64,000 bases of DNA from Zymobacter sp047495495 (lineage in GTDB: Bacteria > Pseudomonadota > Gammaproteobacteria > Pseudomonadales > Halomonadaceae), in assembly GCF_047495495.1 (NCBI RefSeq), contig NZ_CP179930.1, forward strand, positions 62,001-126,000. The letters run 5' to 3'. Shown piece by piece: positions 16,877 through 26,571 of the stretch. The position numbers were made by a program, and so were the translations under genes. The stretch's first letter is position 1. Every line of letters begins with the position of its first letter. Below the pieces are notes generated by a model, which worked only from the letters and a program-made list of their open reading frames with translations, had not been told where the DNA came from and made no database searches.

Positions 16877-17590
16877 ATGAATGCAATCGATGCCTTGCAG
16901 CAGGGTGCCCGAATGGTGCTATCCCCCGGATTGCGTCGTTACGTCGTCGTTCCGGTGGCTATCAGCGCGGTGCTGTACGTTGTGCTACTGGGCTTTCTCT
17001 ACGCTTACTTACCTGGTTGGAGCGATGCACTGACTCGCCATTTCCCTTCGTGGCTGCATTGGTTGTCGTGGCTGATATGGCTTCTGGTCACCGCTACGTC
17101 GTTAGTTATTACTTACTTCACCTTCACGCTTGTCGTTGCCTTTCTGGCGTCACCCTTCTATGGCCTGCTGGCGGAACAGGTTGAACGGCAGCTAGGGGGG
17201 AGTGGCAGTCAGGACGAGCGGCGCTGGGGGCAGCTGATCACTGATAGCCTCGGGCGTGAATGGCAGAAACTGTCGTTCATTCTGCCGCGGATGGCGCTGC
17301 TGTTCGCTATCGGCTTTGTTCCTGGGACACAGCCGTTTATGCCGGTGGCCTGGCTGCTTCTTTCGGCTTGGTGCCTGTCCATTCAGTATCTGGACTATGT
17401 GATGGATAACCACCAGGTGAGCTTTGCCGATATGCGTGGCTTGCTATGGAAGCATAAGGGACAGACGCTGCTCTTTGGCCTTATCCTGACGCCGCTGATC
17501 GTCGTTCCGATACTCAACCTGATCATCATGCCCGCGGCCGTAGCCGCAGGTGTCATCCTTTGGCAGCACCATTATCGAACGGCATCTTGA
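16877..17590 (+). CDS. cysZ: CysZ sulfate transporter
   Basis: A 237-residue inner-membrane protein with four main hydrophobic segments and the CysZ pattern: N-terminal ALQQGARMVLSPGLRRYV, LASPFYGLLAEQVE, CLSIQYLDYVMDN and the C-terminal LNLIIMPAAVAAGVILW. CysZ feeds sulfate to cysteine synthesis. The usual cysK neighbour is absent. Length is within the family range (about 230-255). Confidence 0.88.
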   Translation: MNAIDALQQGARMVLSPGLRRYVVVPVAISAVLYVVLLGFLYAYLPGWSDALTRHFPSWLHWLSWLIWLLVTATSLVITYFTFTLVVAFLASPFYGLLAEQVERQLGGSGSQDERRWGQLITDSLGREWQKLSFILPRMALLFAIGFVPGTQPFMPVAWLLLSAWCLSIQYLDYVMDNHQVSFADMRGLLWKHKGQTLLFGLILTPLIVVPILNLIIMPAAVAAGVILWQHHYRTAS

Positions 17591-17860
17591 TGGTCGAGTG
17601 CCTTTAGATAAGCAGTCTTCAAAGTTTGTAAGTGCTTGCAAACCTTGAATGCCGTCAATTGATGCCATGTTTGCCTTCTAAGCCAGTTTTCAGCAGGACA
17701 GGAAGGAGAGTAAATCAGAAAGTGCTACGCTTCAGAGAGTGGTGCGGTTCAGTCTGAGCGCAGTCCACCGTGTCATATTTCATCGGCTCTGATGGCCAGC
17801 GGCTATGGCCATTGGGGCATGTTCCCCTTTACCGTCATTCTTGTACCCGAGACCTCATTC

Positions 17861-18913
17861 ATGGCCCGTGAATCGCGTTCGCTTCGCCGTCTGGCGCTGC
17901 CATCAGTATTACTGGGAATGGTCATGACGGCAGTGGTGGGGTGTGCTGGCGAGCCTGCCAAACCCACCACGCGTTCTCCCTCGCTCAAAGTGGTCGATCA
18001 TCAGCCGATCAGCCCTCCCGTGTTGCAGGATGCCCTGCCTCCTCGCTATTACAGCCCTGCAGAAGCACAGAAGCTGGAACGACGCAGTGGCTATCGCGTT
18101 GATCACAGCCTGCGCTCCACTGCCGCCAACGCGCGCGTACGAACGTTGGTTATCCACTACACGGGGGGAGATGATCCCGCTGCCATCCGTGAGTTGACCG
18201 GTGAACACGTTGGCGTGCACTACCTGATTCCCGAGCAGACCGGCATCTACAATAGCCAGCCTGTCATCATGCAGCTGGCCGACGAGGACCTGCGGGCATG
18301 GCATGCGGGTGTCAGTTCGTGGAAAGGACGCGACAACCTTAACGACACCTCCATCGGTATCGAGATCGTCAATCCCGGTTTCACACGGACCGACACAGGG
18401 ATGGTGTGGCACCCGTTTTCGTCCTCTCAGATCAATCAGGTTGTGGTGCTCGCGAAGGATATCGTCAATCGCTATGGCATCACGCCGACCGATGTCGTAG
18501 GGCACTCGGATATCTCGCCGGGCCGAAAGCTGGATCCGGGTCCCTTCTTTCCGTGGAAAGAGCTGGCCGATGCAGGGGTGGGGGCGTGGCCTGATAGCGC
18601 TACGATTGCGGCCTATCGGCAGCGCTTCGATAGTCTGGGCCTGCCGGCGATTGGTGATCTGCAGAACGCGTTCTCACGCTATGGCTACAGTTTGGTCTCC
18701 AGCGGGGTAATGGACGAGAAGACACGGCAGGTCGTGGCGGCGTTCCAAATGCACTTCCGGCCTGCCGATTACAGCGGCGTTGCCGATGCGGAAACAACGG
18801 CCATTCTGTTTGCGCTGCTCGACAAGTATCAAGGGCCTGCCGTTGCCCAACAGTTGCTGGGCAGCCGCTTCGCACCTAAGCCTGTTCCTGTGCGCCCTGT
18901 CAAACGTAAGTAA
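17861..18913 (+). CDS. amiD: AmiD-type N-acetylmuramoyl-L-alanine amidase lipoprotein
   Basis: About 350 residues with a lipoprotein signal (lipobox VVGC). An amidase_2/PGRP domain follows with zinc ligands in VIHYTGG and VGHSDISPGRKLDPG, then a C-terminal peptidoglycan-binding segment (LPAIGDLQNAFSRYGY ... VVAAFQMHFRP). It cleaves the amide bond between muramic acid and stem peptides in the periplasm, at the outer membrane. The ATG at 17861 places the signal peptide correctly; the frame opens at 17792. Converges on phoR with a shared terminator. Confidence 0.92.
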   Translation: MARESRSLRRLALPSVLLGMVMTAVVGCAGEPAKPTTRSPSLKVVDHQPISPPVLQDALPPRYYSPAEAQKLERRSGYRVDHSLRSTAANARVRTLVIHYTGGDDPAAIRELTGEHVGVHYLIPEQTGIYNSQPVIMQLADEDLRAWHAGVSSWKGRDNLNDTSIGIEIVNPGFTRTDTGMVWHPFSSSQINQVVVLAKDIVNRYGITPTDVVGHSDISPGRKLDPGPFFPWKELADAGVGAWPDSATIAAYRQRFDSLGLPAIGDLQNAFSRYGYSLVSSGVMDEKTRQVVAAFQMHFRPADYSGVADAETTAILFALLDKYQGPAVAQQLLGSRFAPKPVPVRPVKRK

Positions 18914-18952
18914 GTAATTGCTATCGCTGAATGTCTCTTTAATAAAGGGAAT

Positions 18953-18983
18953 AAAAAAGCGCATCATGATGATGCGCTTTTTT
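18953..18983. terminator. Bidirectional terminator between amiD and phoR
   Basis: 14-bp arms (AAAAAAGCGCATCA / TGATGCGCTTTTTT) with a 3-nt loop serve both converging genes. Confidence 0.92.
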
Positions 18984-19002
18984 GTGAGAGCAAAGGATAC
19001 GG

Positions 19003-20319
19003 TTACAGGCCGTTAGGAATCAGGCGATCCTCAGGGAAATGCAGGCTGAAGCGGGCGCCCTCTCCGGGAGCACTTTTGATGGTCAGATAGCCTTTGTGGC
19101 GCAGCATGACGTGCTTGACGATCGCAAGCCCAAGCCCCGTTCCCCCCGTTGCGCTGGAGCGTCCCTTATCGACACGATAGAAACGTTCGGTCAGGCGTGG
19201 AAGGTGGCGCTGGTCGATGCCATCGCCATCATCCGCTACTTCGAGAATACCGCCTTGAACGTTGCCATGAACGTCACGTTCCAATGTCCACGTCAGTTCG
19301 ATGGTGCGCTGTTGTCCGGAATAGCGTACGGCATTCGATACAAGGTTGGTGATGGCGCTACGAATTTCGAGGGGGTCGCCGTAGAGGCTATAGCCCGGTT
19401 CGACCTGCATGGTGAGCGTATGGCCGTAGGACTCCGACAGCGCGATGCCGTCACGGCGTACGTTATCGATCAGGGCCGCAATGTCCATGATGGCGTGAGG
19501 CGTGGTGCGGGTATCGTTTTCTAGGCGCGACAGCATCAGCAGGTCATCGGTCAGGTGCTGCATGCGCTCGGCCTGCTGCTGCATCTGACCGATGCCGCGA
19601 GCCAATCGCGGCGGCAATATATCGTTGGCGGCCTGTTCGAACGTTTCCAGATAGCCACGCAGCACGGTCAGTGGTGTACGCAGCTCATGGGAGACGTTAG
19701 CGACGAAATCGCGGCGCATCTGTTCCAGACGATGCAGGCGCGTGACGTCACTGACGATCAGTAGTCGCTCGTCGTTACCGAACGGGGTGATGCGGTACTG
19801 CAGCATGTAGGACGTATCGACGGGAGACGGGCGGACAAGCGGTTCATCGTAGTGCTGATCTTCGTAGTAGCGTACGAACTGCTCGTCGTGCAGTACGTCC
19901 GTGATGACCTGTCCTCGGTGTTCTTGCGTGTTCAGGCCAAGAATGCGCTGTGCGGCATGGTTCCAGCTGTCGAGTTGCCCGTGGCTGTCGATGGCGACAA
20001 TCGCATCGGTCATGGCCTCGGCGGTCTGCCCCATACGCAGGACAGCATCGTTCAGTCGCTTCTGGCGGCGATGCTGTGCCTGACGGTAACGGTGCAGGCG
20101 CGACAGCATGGCCCCCCAGCCGCCGTTAGCCCACGGTACGGGCTGCTCCGGCGTACGAAACCAGCGGTAGACCTGCCAGAGTTGACGCAGCTGTCGCAGC
20201 AGTGCCGCCATGAGGCCAATACACAACCCCCACAGCCATTGATGCTGTGAGAATCCCAGTATTCCCGTTGGCACGAGCACCAGCGGTAGCATAACCATCA
20301 GTTCACGCAGCCAGAACAT
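19003..20319 (-). CDS. phoR: Phosphate regulon sensor kinase PhoR
   Basis: A 438-residue histidine kinase with two N-terminal membrane helices (about 8-45), a PAS domain (about 95-195), the HisKA motif ANVSHELRTPLTVLRGY with H211, and an HATPase domain with the N box NLVSNAVRYS and the glycine-rich GGTGLGLAIVKH. It phosphorylates PhoB under phosphate limitation. It lies 91 nt after phoB on the same strand. Starts after GGGAT. Confidence 0.95.
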   Translation of the reverse strand: MFWLRELMVMLPLVLVPTGILGFSQHQWLWGLCIGLMAALLRQLRQLWQVYRWFRTPEQPVPWANGGWGAMLSRLHRYRQAQHRRQKRLNDAVLRMGQTAEAMTDAIVAIDSHGQLDSWNHAAQRILGLNTQEHRGQVITDVLHDEQFVRYYEDQHYDEPLVRPSPVDTSYMLQYRITPFGNDERLLIVSDVTRLHRLEQMRRDFVANVSHELRTPLTVLRGYLETFEQAANDILPPRLARGIGQMQQQAERMQHLTDDLLMLSRLENDTRTTPHAIMDIAALIDNVRRDGIALSESYGHTLTMQVEPGYSLYGDPLEIRSAITNLVSNAVRYSGQQRTIELTWTLERDVHGNVQGGILEVADDGDGIDQRHLPRLTERFYRVDKGRSSATGGTGLGLAIVKHVMLRHKGYLTIKSAPGEGARFSLHFPEDRLIPNGL

Positions 20320-20410
20320 GCGGCGTTATCCCTGTCAGACGAAGCAGTCAGCAAAAGCGGTGCCCTGAGTGGGCATCGAATGAAATGAATGTAGCGGTTT
20401 GCGCTCGCGT

Positions 20411-21094
20411 TCAGCGCTGGGCCGAGAAGCGGTAGCCTGAACCACGGACCGTTTGGATCAGGCCGTCGTAGCCTTCTCCCATCGCTTTGCGTAGGCGTCG
20501 GATATGAACGTCGATCGTGCGTTCTTCTACAAACACGCTCGCTCCCCACACGCGATCCAGCAGCTGTGCGCGACTGTAAACGCGTTCCTGATGGGTCATG
20601 AAGAACGACAGCAAGCGGTATTCGGTAGGGCCCAGCTCAAGTGGGCGCCCGTCGATAGTGACGCGCTGACTGGTGGGGTCGAGTACCAAGCCGTTCACTT
20701 CGACGGTGCCTTGGCCACTCGGCGCGGCGCGGCGCATGACCGCGCGCATGCGGGCGATCAACTCGCGTGGTGAGAACGGCTTGGTGACATAGTCATCGGC
20801 ACCGGCTTCAAGCCCCTGCACCTTGTTGTCTTCCTCACCCTTTGCCGTCAGTAGGATGATGGGGATTTCATGGGTCGTCTCGTCGCGCTTCAGGCGGCGC
20901 GCCAGCTTGATTCCGCTGATATCGGGCATCATCCAGTCCAGCAGAATCAGATCGGGACGATGATCAAGCACCATCTCATGGCCTTGCTGCGCATTCTCTG
21001 CTTCCAGCACCTCGAACCCCGCCATTTCAAGGGCGGTTGCCAGCATGTCGCGGATGGCCGCTTCGTCATCGATGATCAGGATGGTCTGCGCCAT
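20411..21094 (-). CDS. phoB: Phosphate regulon response regulator PhoB
   Basis: A 227-residue OmpR-type regulator with receiver phospho-acceptor D53 in LLDWMMPD, acidic pocket DD at 9-10, the signalling Lys in DDYVTKPF, and a winged-helix output domain ending VRGSGYRFS. Strong ribosome binding site (GAGGAG). Only 36 nt separate it from ubiA on the same strand, so ubiA-phoB-phoR may be co-transcribed. No Pho box fits in that gap; TGTCA-rich repeats lie upstream of ubiA instead. Confidence 0.96.
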   Translation of the reverse strand: MAQTILIIDDEAAIRDMLATALEMAGFEVLEAENAQQGHEMVLDHRPDLILLDWMMPDISGIKLARRLKRDETTHEIPIILLTAKGEEDNKVQGLEAGADDYVTKPFSPRELIARMRAVMRRAAPSGQGTVEVNGLVLDPTSQRVTIDGRPLELGPTEYRLLSFFMTHQERVYSRAQLLDRVWGASVFVEERTIDVHIRRLRKAMGEGYDGLIQTVRGSGYRFSAQR

Positions 21095-21130
21095 AGTGGC
21101 TCCTCATGAAACCAGTGGTGGGCTGATGAA

Positions 21131-22009
21131 TCAGGGCCAGAGCGACAGCGCGATACCGCCGAACAGACACACTCCCGTCCAGTGGTTGTTGAGAAACGCC
21201 TTGAAACAAGCGTCGCGATCGCGGAAGCGCGTCAACCACTGCTGATACAGGAAGGTAGCGGCAACACCCATTACCCCTAGCCAATAGAATCCCCCCAGTG
21301 CCATGCTGAGTCCCAGACCGGATAGCAGCACCAGCATCAACAGTTGCAGCAGCATGATGATGGCGAGGTCGGCGTTGCCGAACAGAATGGCAGTGGACTT
21401 AACGCCAAGCTGCTGATCGTCGTCGCGATCGACCATGGCGTACTGGGTGTCATAGATCACCGACCATACCACATTGGCTAGAAACAGCCACCAAGCGTCC
21501 AGCGGCACGGTGCCCTGTACGGCCCCGAATGCCATCGGGATGTTCCAGCCGAATGCAGCCCCCAGTACGACCTGAGGAAGGTGGGTGTAGCGTTTCATGA
21601 ACGGATAGATGGCGGCTAGGGCGGCACCACCGAACGACAGCAGCACCGTGAATGCATTGGTGAAACAGACAAGAATAAAGGAAGCGCCCAGCAGGACACC
21701 GAACACTGCCAGTGCTTCCTTGGGGGCGATTGCCCCGACGGCTAGGGGGCGTGAACGGGTGCGTTCGACATGGCCGTCGATGTTCCGGTCGGCATAGTCG
21801 TTGATCACGCAGCCCGCTGCGCGCATCAAATAGACCCCCAGCAGGAAGATCACCAGCACGCGTCGAGAGGGAATGCCCTGGCGGGCCAGCCACAGCGCTG
21901 AGAGTGTCGGCCACATTAGTAGCCAGGTACCAATGGGACGGTCTAGGCGCATCAGTCGGATGAAATCGCTGGCGCGGTAGCGAAGGAAGTGGTGTATGGC
22001 GTGCAACAT
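21131..22009 (-). CDS. ubiA: 4-hydroxybenzoate octaprenyltransferase
   Basis: A 292-residue polytopic membrane prenyltransferase of ubiquinone synthesis. The first Asp-rich motif NDYADRNIDG and the second region (DTQYAMVDRDDD) bind the Mg-prenyl diphosphate. The start is the ATG at 22009 (MLHAIHHFLRYRASDFIRLM), which matches the family; the frame stays open to 22255 without a reason to start earlier. ubiC, its usual neighbour, is not in the window. Confidence 0.94.
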   Translation of the reverse strand: MLHAIHHFLRYRASDFIRLMRLDRPIGTWLLMWPTLSALWLARQGIPSRRVLVIFLLGVYLMRAAGCVINDYADRNIDGHVERTRSRPLAVGAIAPKEALAVFGVLLGASFILVCFTNAFTVLLSFGGAALAAIYPFMKRYTHLPQVVLGAAFGWNIPMAFGAVQGTVPLDAWWLFLANVVWSVIYDTQYAMVDRDDDQQLGVKSTAILFGNADLAIIMLLQLLMLVLLSGLGLSMALGGFYWLGVMGVAATFLYQQWLTRFRDRDACFKAFLNNHWTGVCLFGGIALSLWP

Positions 22010-22405
22010 GGATGGATCCCAGAGCAGAAAACAGTAAAGAGGCCTTATCCTTGCATGGAGAGTACCCGAATGATGTCTATCATTGCCATGACACATGTGA
22101 GTGTGTGACACGACGTGACAAATATATGTATAGCGGACCGGCGCGACTGGCACCGCCTCATATGATGTTGCTACGATGACGCTGGCATTGCCATGACAGA
22201 GTCGCATGGCGACAACCGGCTCATCATGTGTAGTTGAAGGCATGATGACATGCACTATCGCGGCATTATAGGCAGGGCATTTCCCCGTGGAGGTGTCATG
22301 TCAGTGTGTCCAGGCATGACGGGGAACACTAGCGCACTCGTTGCGCGTTTCCGTCCAGGGATGGGCACGTGTGCCATACTTTTTTCTGTTTTTCAGGAGT
22401 TCAAC
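22010..22405. promoter_or_regulatory. Divergent ubiA-hup control region with repeated TGTCA elements
   Basis: No gene. A 13-bp direct repeat CATTGCCATGACA occurs at 22081-22093 and 22186-22198 (minus strand TGTCATGGCAATG). Between them are further TGACA elements spaced 10 bp apart (near 22108-22120). These resemble degenerate Pho-box half-sites. Confidence 0.4.
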
Positions 22406-22684
22406 ATGCGTAAACCGGAACTTGCAGCAGCCATCGCCGAACGTGCAGATCTGTCCAAGGACAAGGCAAGCCAGGTGCTGAATACCATTCTTGATGAAAT
22501 CAGCGGTAGCCTGTCTAAAGGTGGTGACGTTACTTTGATCGGTTTCGGTACCTTCACCGTGCGCGAACGCGCTGCACGCACAGGTAAAAACCCGCAGACG
22601 GGTGAACCGCTGACCATTCCGGCCAGCAAGAACGTTGCTTTCAAACCGGGTAAGAATTTGAAAGACGCTGTCGCGAAGAAATAA
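22406..22684 (+). CDS. hup: HU-family DNA-binding protein
   Basis: A 92-residue histone-like protein that bends DNA nonspecifically. The DNA-contacting arm RTGKNPQTGEPLTIPAS with its intercalating Pro and the core motif GFGTF are present. The N-terminus MRKPELAAAIAERADLSKDKA closely resembles the HU protein that lies near ubiA/phoB in Pseudomonas. The ATG at 22406 follows AGGAG; the longer open frame to 22250 is not expected. Single gene with its own terminator. Confidence 0.95.
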   Translation: MRKPELAAAIAERADLSKDKASQVLNTILDEISGSLSKGGDVTLIGFGTFTVRERAARTGKNPQTGEPLTIPASKNVAFKPGKNLKDAVAKK

Positions 22685-22714
22685 CGATACCTTCTTCCTT
22701 ACAGCAGCATATAA

Positions 22715-22749
22715 ACACCGTGGGCCCTGAAAGGGACCCACGGTGTTTT
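22715..22749 (+). terminator. Terminator of hup
   Basis: AACACCGTGGGCCC pairs with GGGACCCACGGTGTT around a short loop (one mismatch), followed by TTTT, 30 nt after the stop codon. Confidence 0.9.
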
Positions 22750-22767
22750 GCTATGTGCCGCGTCTGT

Positions 22768-25497
22768 CTATGACGAGGAGGTATCGGACGAGCGAGCTGG
22801 TTGTGACGAGGTGGCCTTGTGTGGCGGTACCGGGGCCAAGAAACCGACGAGCACGCACAGCAAACCATACGCCACGAATGACAGGATCCCTGTCAGGCTT
22901 CCCAGATAGAGACGGTCGATAACCAGCAGCTTGGCCAGTACCACGGCCATGATGATGGCGTGCACGCGCCAGCGCATGTGGTGACGCTGACGTGATGCCG
23001 TAACCCAACCGATAACGCCGATCGCGCTCCATAGCAGCGTAATGGATAGCTGTGTGACACCGGACGTAAGCAGGTCATCTGGCTGCCATGCAATTCCGCA
23101 CCAGTGGTGCAAGGTGTGCAGTAGCGTTTCATTCAGCAGCCATGCCACGCCAATGTGCACACACCATCTGATTCGCGGATCGGGGGTAAGCGTGGATTGC
23201 TTCCAGAGCAAGGCCAATGCGGCCACCTGCCCTAGCTCGGCGGGGTTCAGCAGTGGTAGCCAAGGTAATACAGCGTCGCATGATGACGCCGAGGCCAGCA
23301 GAGCTAGCCCCGCAAGGGCCAGCGTTACGATGATGTGCAGTGACGGGGGCGGCTCTACAGTCTGCTCATCCTGTCGATGGCGCGTCAGTGCTAGCCATTG
23401 AGGACGCTGCTGGCGTATGGCTCCAAGCACCAGCCACGGCAGCATGGCGAGCCCCAGCGAACTTCCTGATACCGTGTCCAGATGATCGCCGATCAATGAC
23501 AGCGAAAGGCGAGCCGCCATCAACAGCCAGAAGTACGTTCTATAGCCTGCTGCATACGGTGCGCCGCCTTGGCCTAGCCAGCGTAGAGCGATGGTCCCTG
23601 CGATCATCAGTACCAGGCTGCCTGACCATGTTTCTATGGTGGCGGGTGTCATCAGCAGAGGAAGCGTCAGTAGGCCACAAAACACTAGGCAGACAGCGGG
23701 TGCTGGCAACAGTGCGGGCAGGCGTATCTGGCGGTATGCCCATGCAAGGCCACCGGCCGTTATGGCAAGGAGGATGACGAACGCATCGCTCCACATGTCA
23801 AAGGGAAGCCAGCGTTGAACGGTAATCAAATGGGTGACTACCCAGAGGAAGAGCGCATACCCGTACAGGTACTGTGTCATGAGGGGTTTGCCTGCACGGT
23901 AGTGCAACCAGATGCACACTGCTGCCGCCGCGACGAGCGCGATGGCGTTCAGGTATTCCGTGCTGCCGGCATCCCATGTATCGACGATATAAAAGGTCAA
24001 ACCCAACGCAGAGTAAAGCTGCAACCCATAGCCGGATAGACGAGGCAGCAGGCGCTGTTCACGCAGACCTAGCCATACCAGCCCCACGCCTTCTATGACG
24101 AAGATGTAACGTGTCATTTCTGGCCCGAACGCAAGCGGGATGGCCACCGTCGCAAGCGTTGCCGCCAGAACGACATAAACATCGCTTAGCAGGCAGCGAC
24201 CCCATTTGCGATAGCACAGCGTGGCCAGTACGGCATAGATCGCCCCCATCAGTGCGGCGCTGAGTGCAACGACGTAATAAGGTAGGGCGAGATCACTGTT
24301 CAGCACGATGCTGGATTGCAGCACCAGCGTGATGAGTGGGGTGCCGAAGACGAGGCTGGCATCAATGCTGTTCTTTAACCTTATCGGTGCTCGATAGGCA
24401 TAGAGCAGCGGAAGCAACAGATAGAGGGTGAAGAACAGCCACAGGAACGGCTCTGTTATCGACCAGTGCTCGGGAGCGTAGTCCAGTACGCCTTTTGTGA
24501 CGCCGATACCATAGGTAAAAATGAAGCCGAGAATATTGAGTTCGCGCCATGGCCGAATCCAGGCGATACCGAGGATGGTGACGTCCAGTAGAGCGTAATA
24601 GCTGAACAGCCCAGTGGCGCTGCCGTCACCGCTAGACATAAGAAGAGGCGCGGCAAAGCAGCCCGCGATGGCCAGCTGGGTCAGCACGCGCGCACGTTGT
24701 ACGACGGCCAGTGCCGTCATTGCAGCCATCAGCAGAATGCCGCCAGACAGAGCAAGGGAAGACGGCACGAGTGCATACAGCCGGTAGGCTGCAAACAGCG
24801 TGAACATCAGGATGGCGATCATGCCGCCCTGCAATGCCAGTGCAAAGTTGTGACGCTTGTGCCGTTGTTGCCACCCAAATGCCAGCCCGCTAGCGGCTAG
24901 CAGGCCGATACCTGCCAGACGAATGGGGAGCGGTACCCACAGCCACCCTTGAGCACTCAACTGATTAAGCAGTGCAGCGATACCGGCAAATAGCACTAGC
25001 ATGCCGATCTTAACCGGCACATTGCCGCCGGTTAGCCAGCGACGCCCTTTTTGCCACGCCATAGTGGCCCATTGTTTTATTTTGGTCTGATGGCGCTGCC
25101 AGAGCTGTTCGAGCAGCGACGGTTTGGCAAGGGGCTCGGGTTCACGTCTGACCGGCGGTGAAGGGGAGCGCGCCACGGAGGGGGCGGGGCGAGACAGCGG
25201 CTTTGTTTCTGGCTGAGGTTGGGCTGCTCGCTGTGGCTGAGGTGGCGGCGGTGTTTCCCTCATAGGTGGTGGCGCCTGCTGGATCGGTGGGGGCGATTCT
25301 TCCGCGGGACGGGGGCGTGATGGTGACGAAGTCTGGGCATTGTTTGCCCAGCGTTGGCACTGCTCGCGCAGGTGCTGAATTTCCTTTCGCAGCGCGAATG
25401 TATCCTGCTGAAGTGCTGAAAGCTTGGTGCCCAATGCGATAGCGACGATCAGTATCAGAATACCGAGCAGCACCATTTCTAGTGTGATGTCCAACAT
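22768..25497 (-). CDS. DUF2339 multi-pass membrane protein
   Basis: A 909-residue protein. An N-terminal helix (about 6-24) is followed by a short coiled region (to 50) and a Pro-rich linker (about 57-128, PPP and RPAP motifs). A short cytosolic segment leads to some 20 or more hydrophobic helices filling the rest. This layout is that of DUF2339 membrane proteins, for which no function is established. Ribosome binding site AGGGA six nt before the ATG. The GC-rich Pro tract is likely a flexible linker. No partner gene is apparent. Confidence 0.85.
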   Translation of the reverse strand: MLDITLEMVLLGILILIVAIALGTKLSALQQDTFALRKEIQHLREQCQRWANNAQTSSPSRPRPAEESPPPIQQAPPPMRETPPPPQPQRAAQPQPETKPLSRPAPSVARSPSPPVRREPEPLAKPSLLEQLWQRHQTKIKQWATMAWQKGRRWLTGGNVPVKIGMLVLFAGIAALLNQLSAQGWLWVPLPIRLAGIGLLAASGLAFGWQQRHKRHNFALALQGGMIAILMFTLFAAYRLYALVPSSLALSGGILLMAAMTALAVVQRARVLTQLAIAGCFAAPLLMSSGDGSATGLFSYYALLDVTILGIAWIRPWRELNILGFIFTYGIGVTKGVLDYAPEHWSITEPFLWLFFTLYLLLPLLYAYRAPIRLKNSIDASLVFGTPLITLVLQSSIVLNSDLALPYYVVALSAALMGAIYAVLATLCYRKWGRCLLSDVYVVLAATLATVAIPLAFGPEMTRYIFVIEGVGLVWLGLREQRLLPRLSGYGLQLYSALGLTFYIVDTWDAGSTEYLNAIALVAAAAVCIWLHYRAGKPLMTQYLYGYALFLWVVTHLITVQRWLPFDMWSDAFVILLAITAGGLAWAYRQIRLPALLPAPAVCLVFCGLLTLPLLMTPATIETWSGSLVLMIAGTIALRWLGQGGAPYAAGYRTYFWLLMAARLSLSLIGDHLDTVSGSSLGLAMLPWLVLGAIRQQRPQWLALTRHRQDEQTVEPPPSLHIIVTLALAGLALLASASSCDAVLPWLPLLNPAELGQVAALALLWKQSTLTPDPRIRWCVHIGVAWLLNETLLHTLHHWCGIAWQPDDLLTSGVTQLSITLLWSAIGVIGWVTASRQRHHMRWRVHAIIMAVVLAKLLVIDRLYLGSLTGILSFVAYGLLCVLVGFLAPVPPHKATSSQPARSSDTSSS

Positions 25498-25857
25498 GGT
25501 TTTCCCTGCAGACGTTAATGTTCTGATTATGTTTGATGGGGTGAGGTGAAATAGAGCGCCTAGTTATCCAACAAGGCGTGAATATATCTTGCTGTGTAAC
25601 GCCTTCGCGGCGGCTCGTTACGTATCATCCTTTAAATCTTTCGTAATCACATCTTCTGTTGGCAATAAGGGAGTGATGCTCCCGTCTTTCACTGCAACAA
25701 TGATGTCTGAAGTAGGCCCATCTCATCTTTGCGAAAGGTCTTTTGATATGGCACCCGCCAAGGCTTGATTGTCGCATCAGTGGCAGGCGTCTGTTTTACA
25801 TGGGAAAGAAGCAACTATGCGTGGGGTATCACTTGAGAGGTAATAGGGGGTAGCCAA
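25498..25857. other. Gene-free stretch
   Basis: No supported frame, and no clear terminator. A short minus-strand frame that enters from the next gene region is a shadow. Confidence 0.45.
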
Positions 25858-26517
25858 TCAATAGAGATGAAGGATAGATCGTCCGGCGATACAGACACTT
25901 GAGGCAAGCAGCGTGACACAAGCCATACGCAACATAATGGTCTTCCATCTGGCTGTGCCGCTTGAAAGGTTATCTTCGTTGTGTTGTCGCAGGGGGGCCA
26001 AAGTGTGGACACCGATAATGGCAATATGAATAAGCGCAATACTCAAGATAAAGCGCCAAGAGACCTGCTGCGTTGAAATGAACAGTGACAGCAGGCCCAA
26101 CGAGCAAAGCCCTGCTGGGGCAAGAAAGGTCGAACGCAACACCCTAGTGATGACGTGCGGATGAGTGTCATTCTGTTGTTGCCCTTGTTGCCCTTGTTGC
26201 CCTTGTTGCCCTTGTTGCCCTTGTCGCCCTTGTCGCGCTAAGCGCTGGCGCAACACGGCTCCGCAGGCCAGATGAGCCAGATAGAGTGCCATTGCCAACT
26301 GGAGCAGTACGATGGCCAGCAGCGAGTGTATAGCGACCCATTTCACCAGCCATAGACAGGCAAGTGTGGTCGCCATTGCCCCTATCAGCTGACCGGTCTT
26401 TTGCATGGCTCGGCAGGCGCTTGTGCTTTGTATACGGCTCGCATTCAGCCGTCGGTCTGATACAACACAGATCGAAAGCGACAGAACGGCGGTAATCACC
26501 CATTGGATCAGCAGCAT
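25858..26517 (-). CDS. Membrane protein with a Gln/Gly tandem-repeat loop, unknown function
   Basis: About 219 residues with six likely membrane helices. A cytosolic-type loop near the middle contains repeated QGQ triplets coded by seven 9-bp DNA repeats. No family recognised. The ATG at 26517 has AAAAGG eight nt upstream; the frame can also open at a GTG at 26526. It follows the Nudix gene on the same strand, separated by the hairpin at 26572-26609. Confidence 0.6.
   Translation of the reverse strand: MLLIQWVITAVLSLSICVVSDRRLNASRIQSTSACRAMQKTGQLIGAMATTLACLWLVKWVAIHSLLAIVLLQLAMALYLAHLACGAVLRQRLARQGRQGQQGQQGQQGQQGQQQNDTHPHVITRVLRSTFLAPAGLCSLGLLSLFISTQQVSWRFILSIALIHIAIIGVHTLAPLRQHNEDNLSSGTARWKTIMLRMACVTLLASSVCIAGRSILHLY
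26176..26238. repeat. In-frame 9-bp tandem repeat (five perfect and two imperfect units)
   Basis: TTGTTGCCC is repeated five times without change (26176-26220), then TTGTCGCCC and TTGTCGCGC. The unit is a multiple of three, so copy-number change would lengthen or shorten the protein loop without a frameshift. Confidence 0.9.
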
Positions 26518-26571
26518 GATCGACACCTTTTACCGATACGGCATTTATTCTCTGACATGTCGTGCGGAAGG

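Noticed and set aside
26176..26238. CRISPR-like or frameshifting repeat
   Set aside because: Units are 9 bp with no spacers and keep the reading frame, so it is a plain coding tandem repeat.
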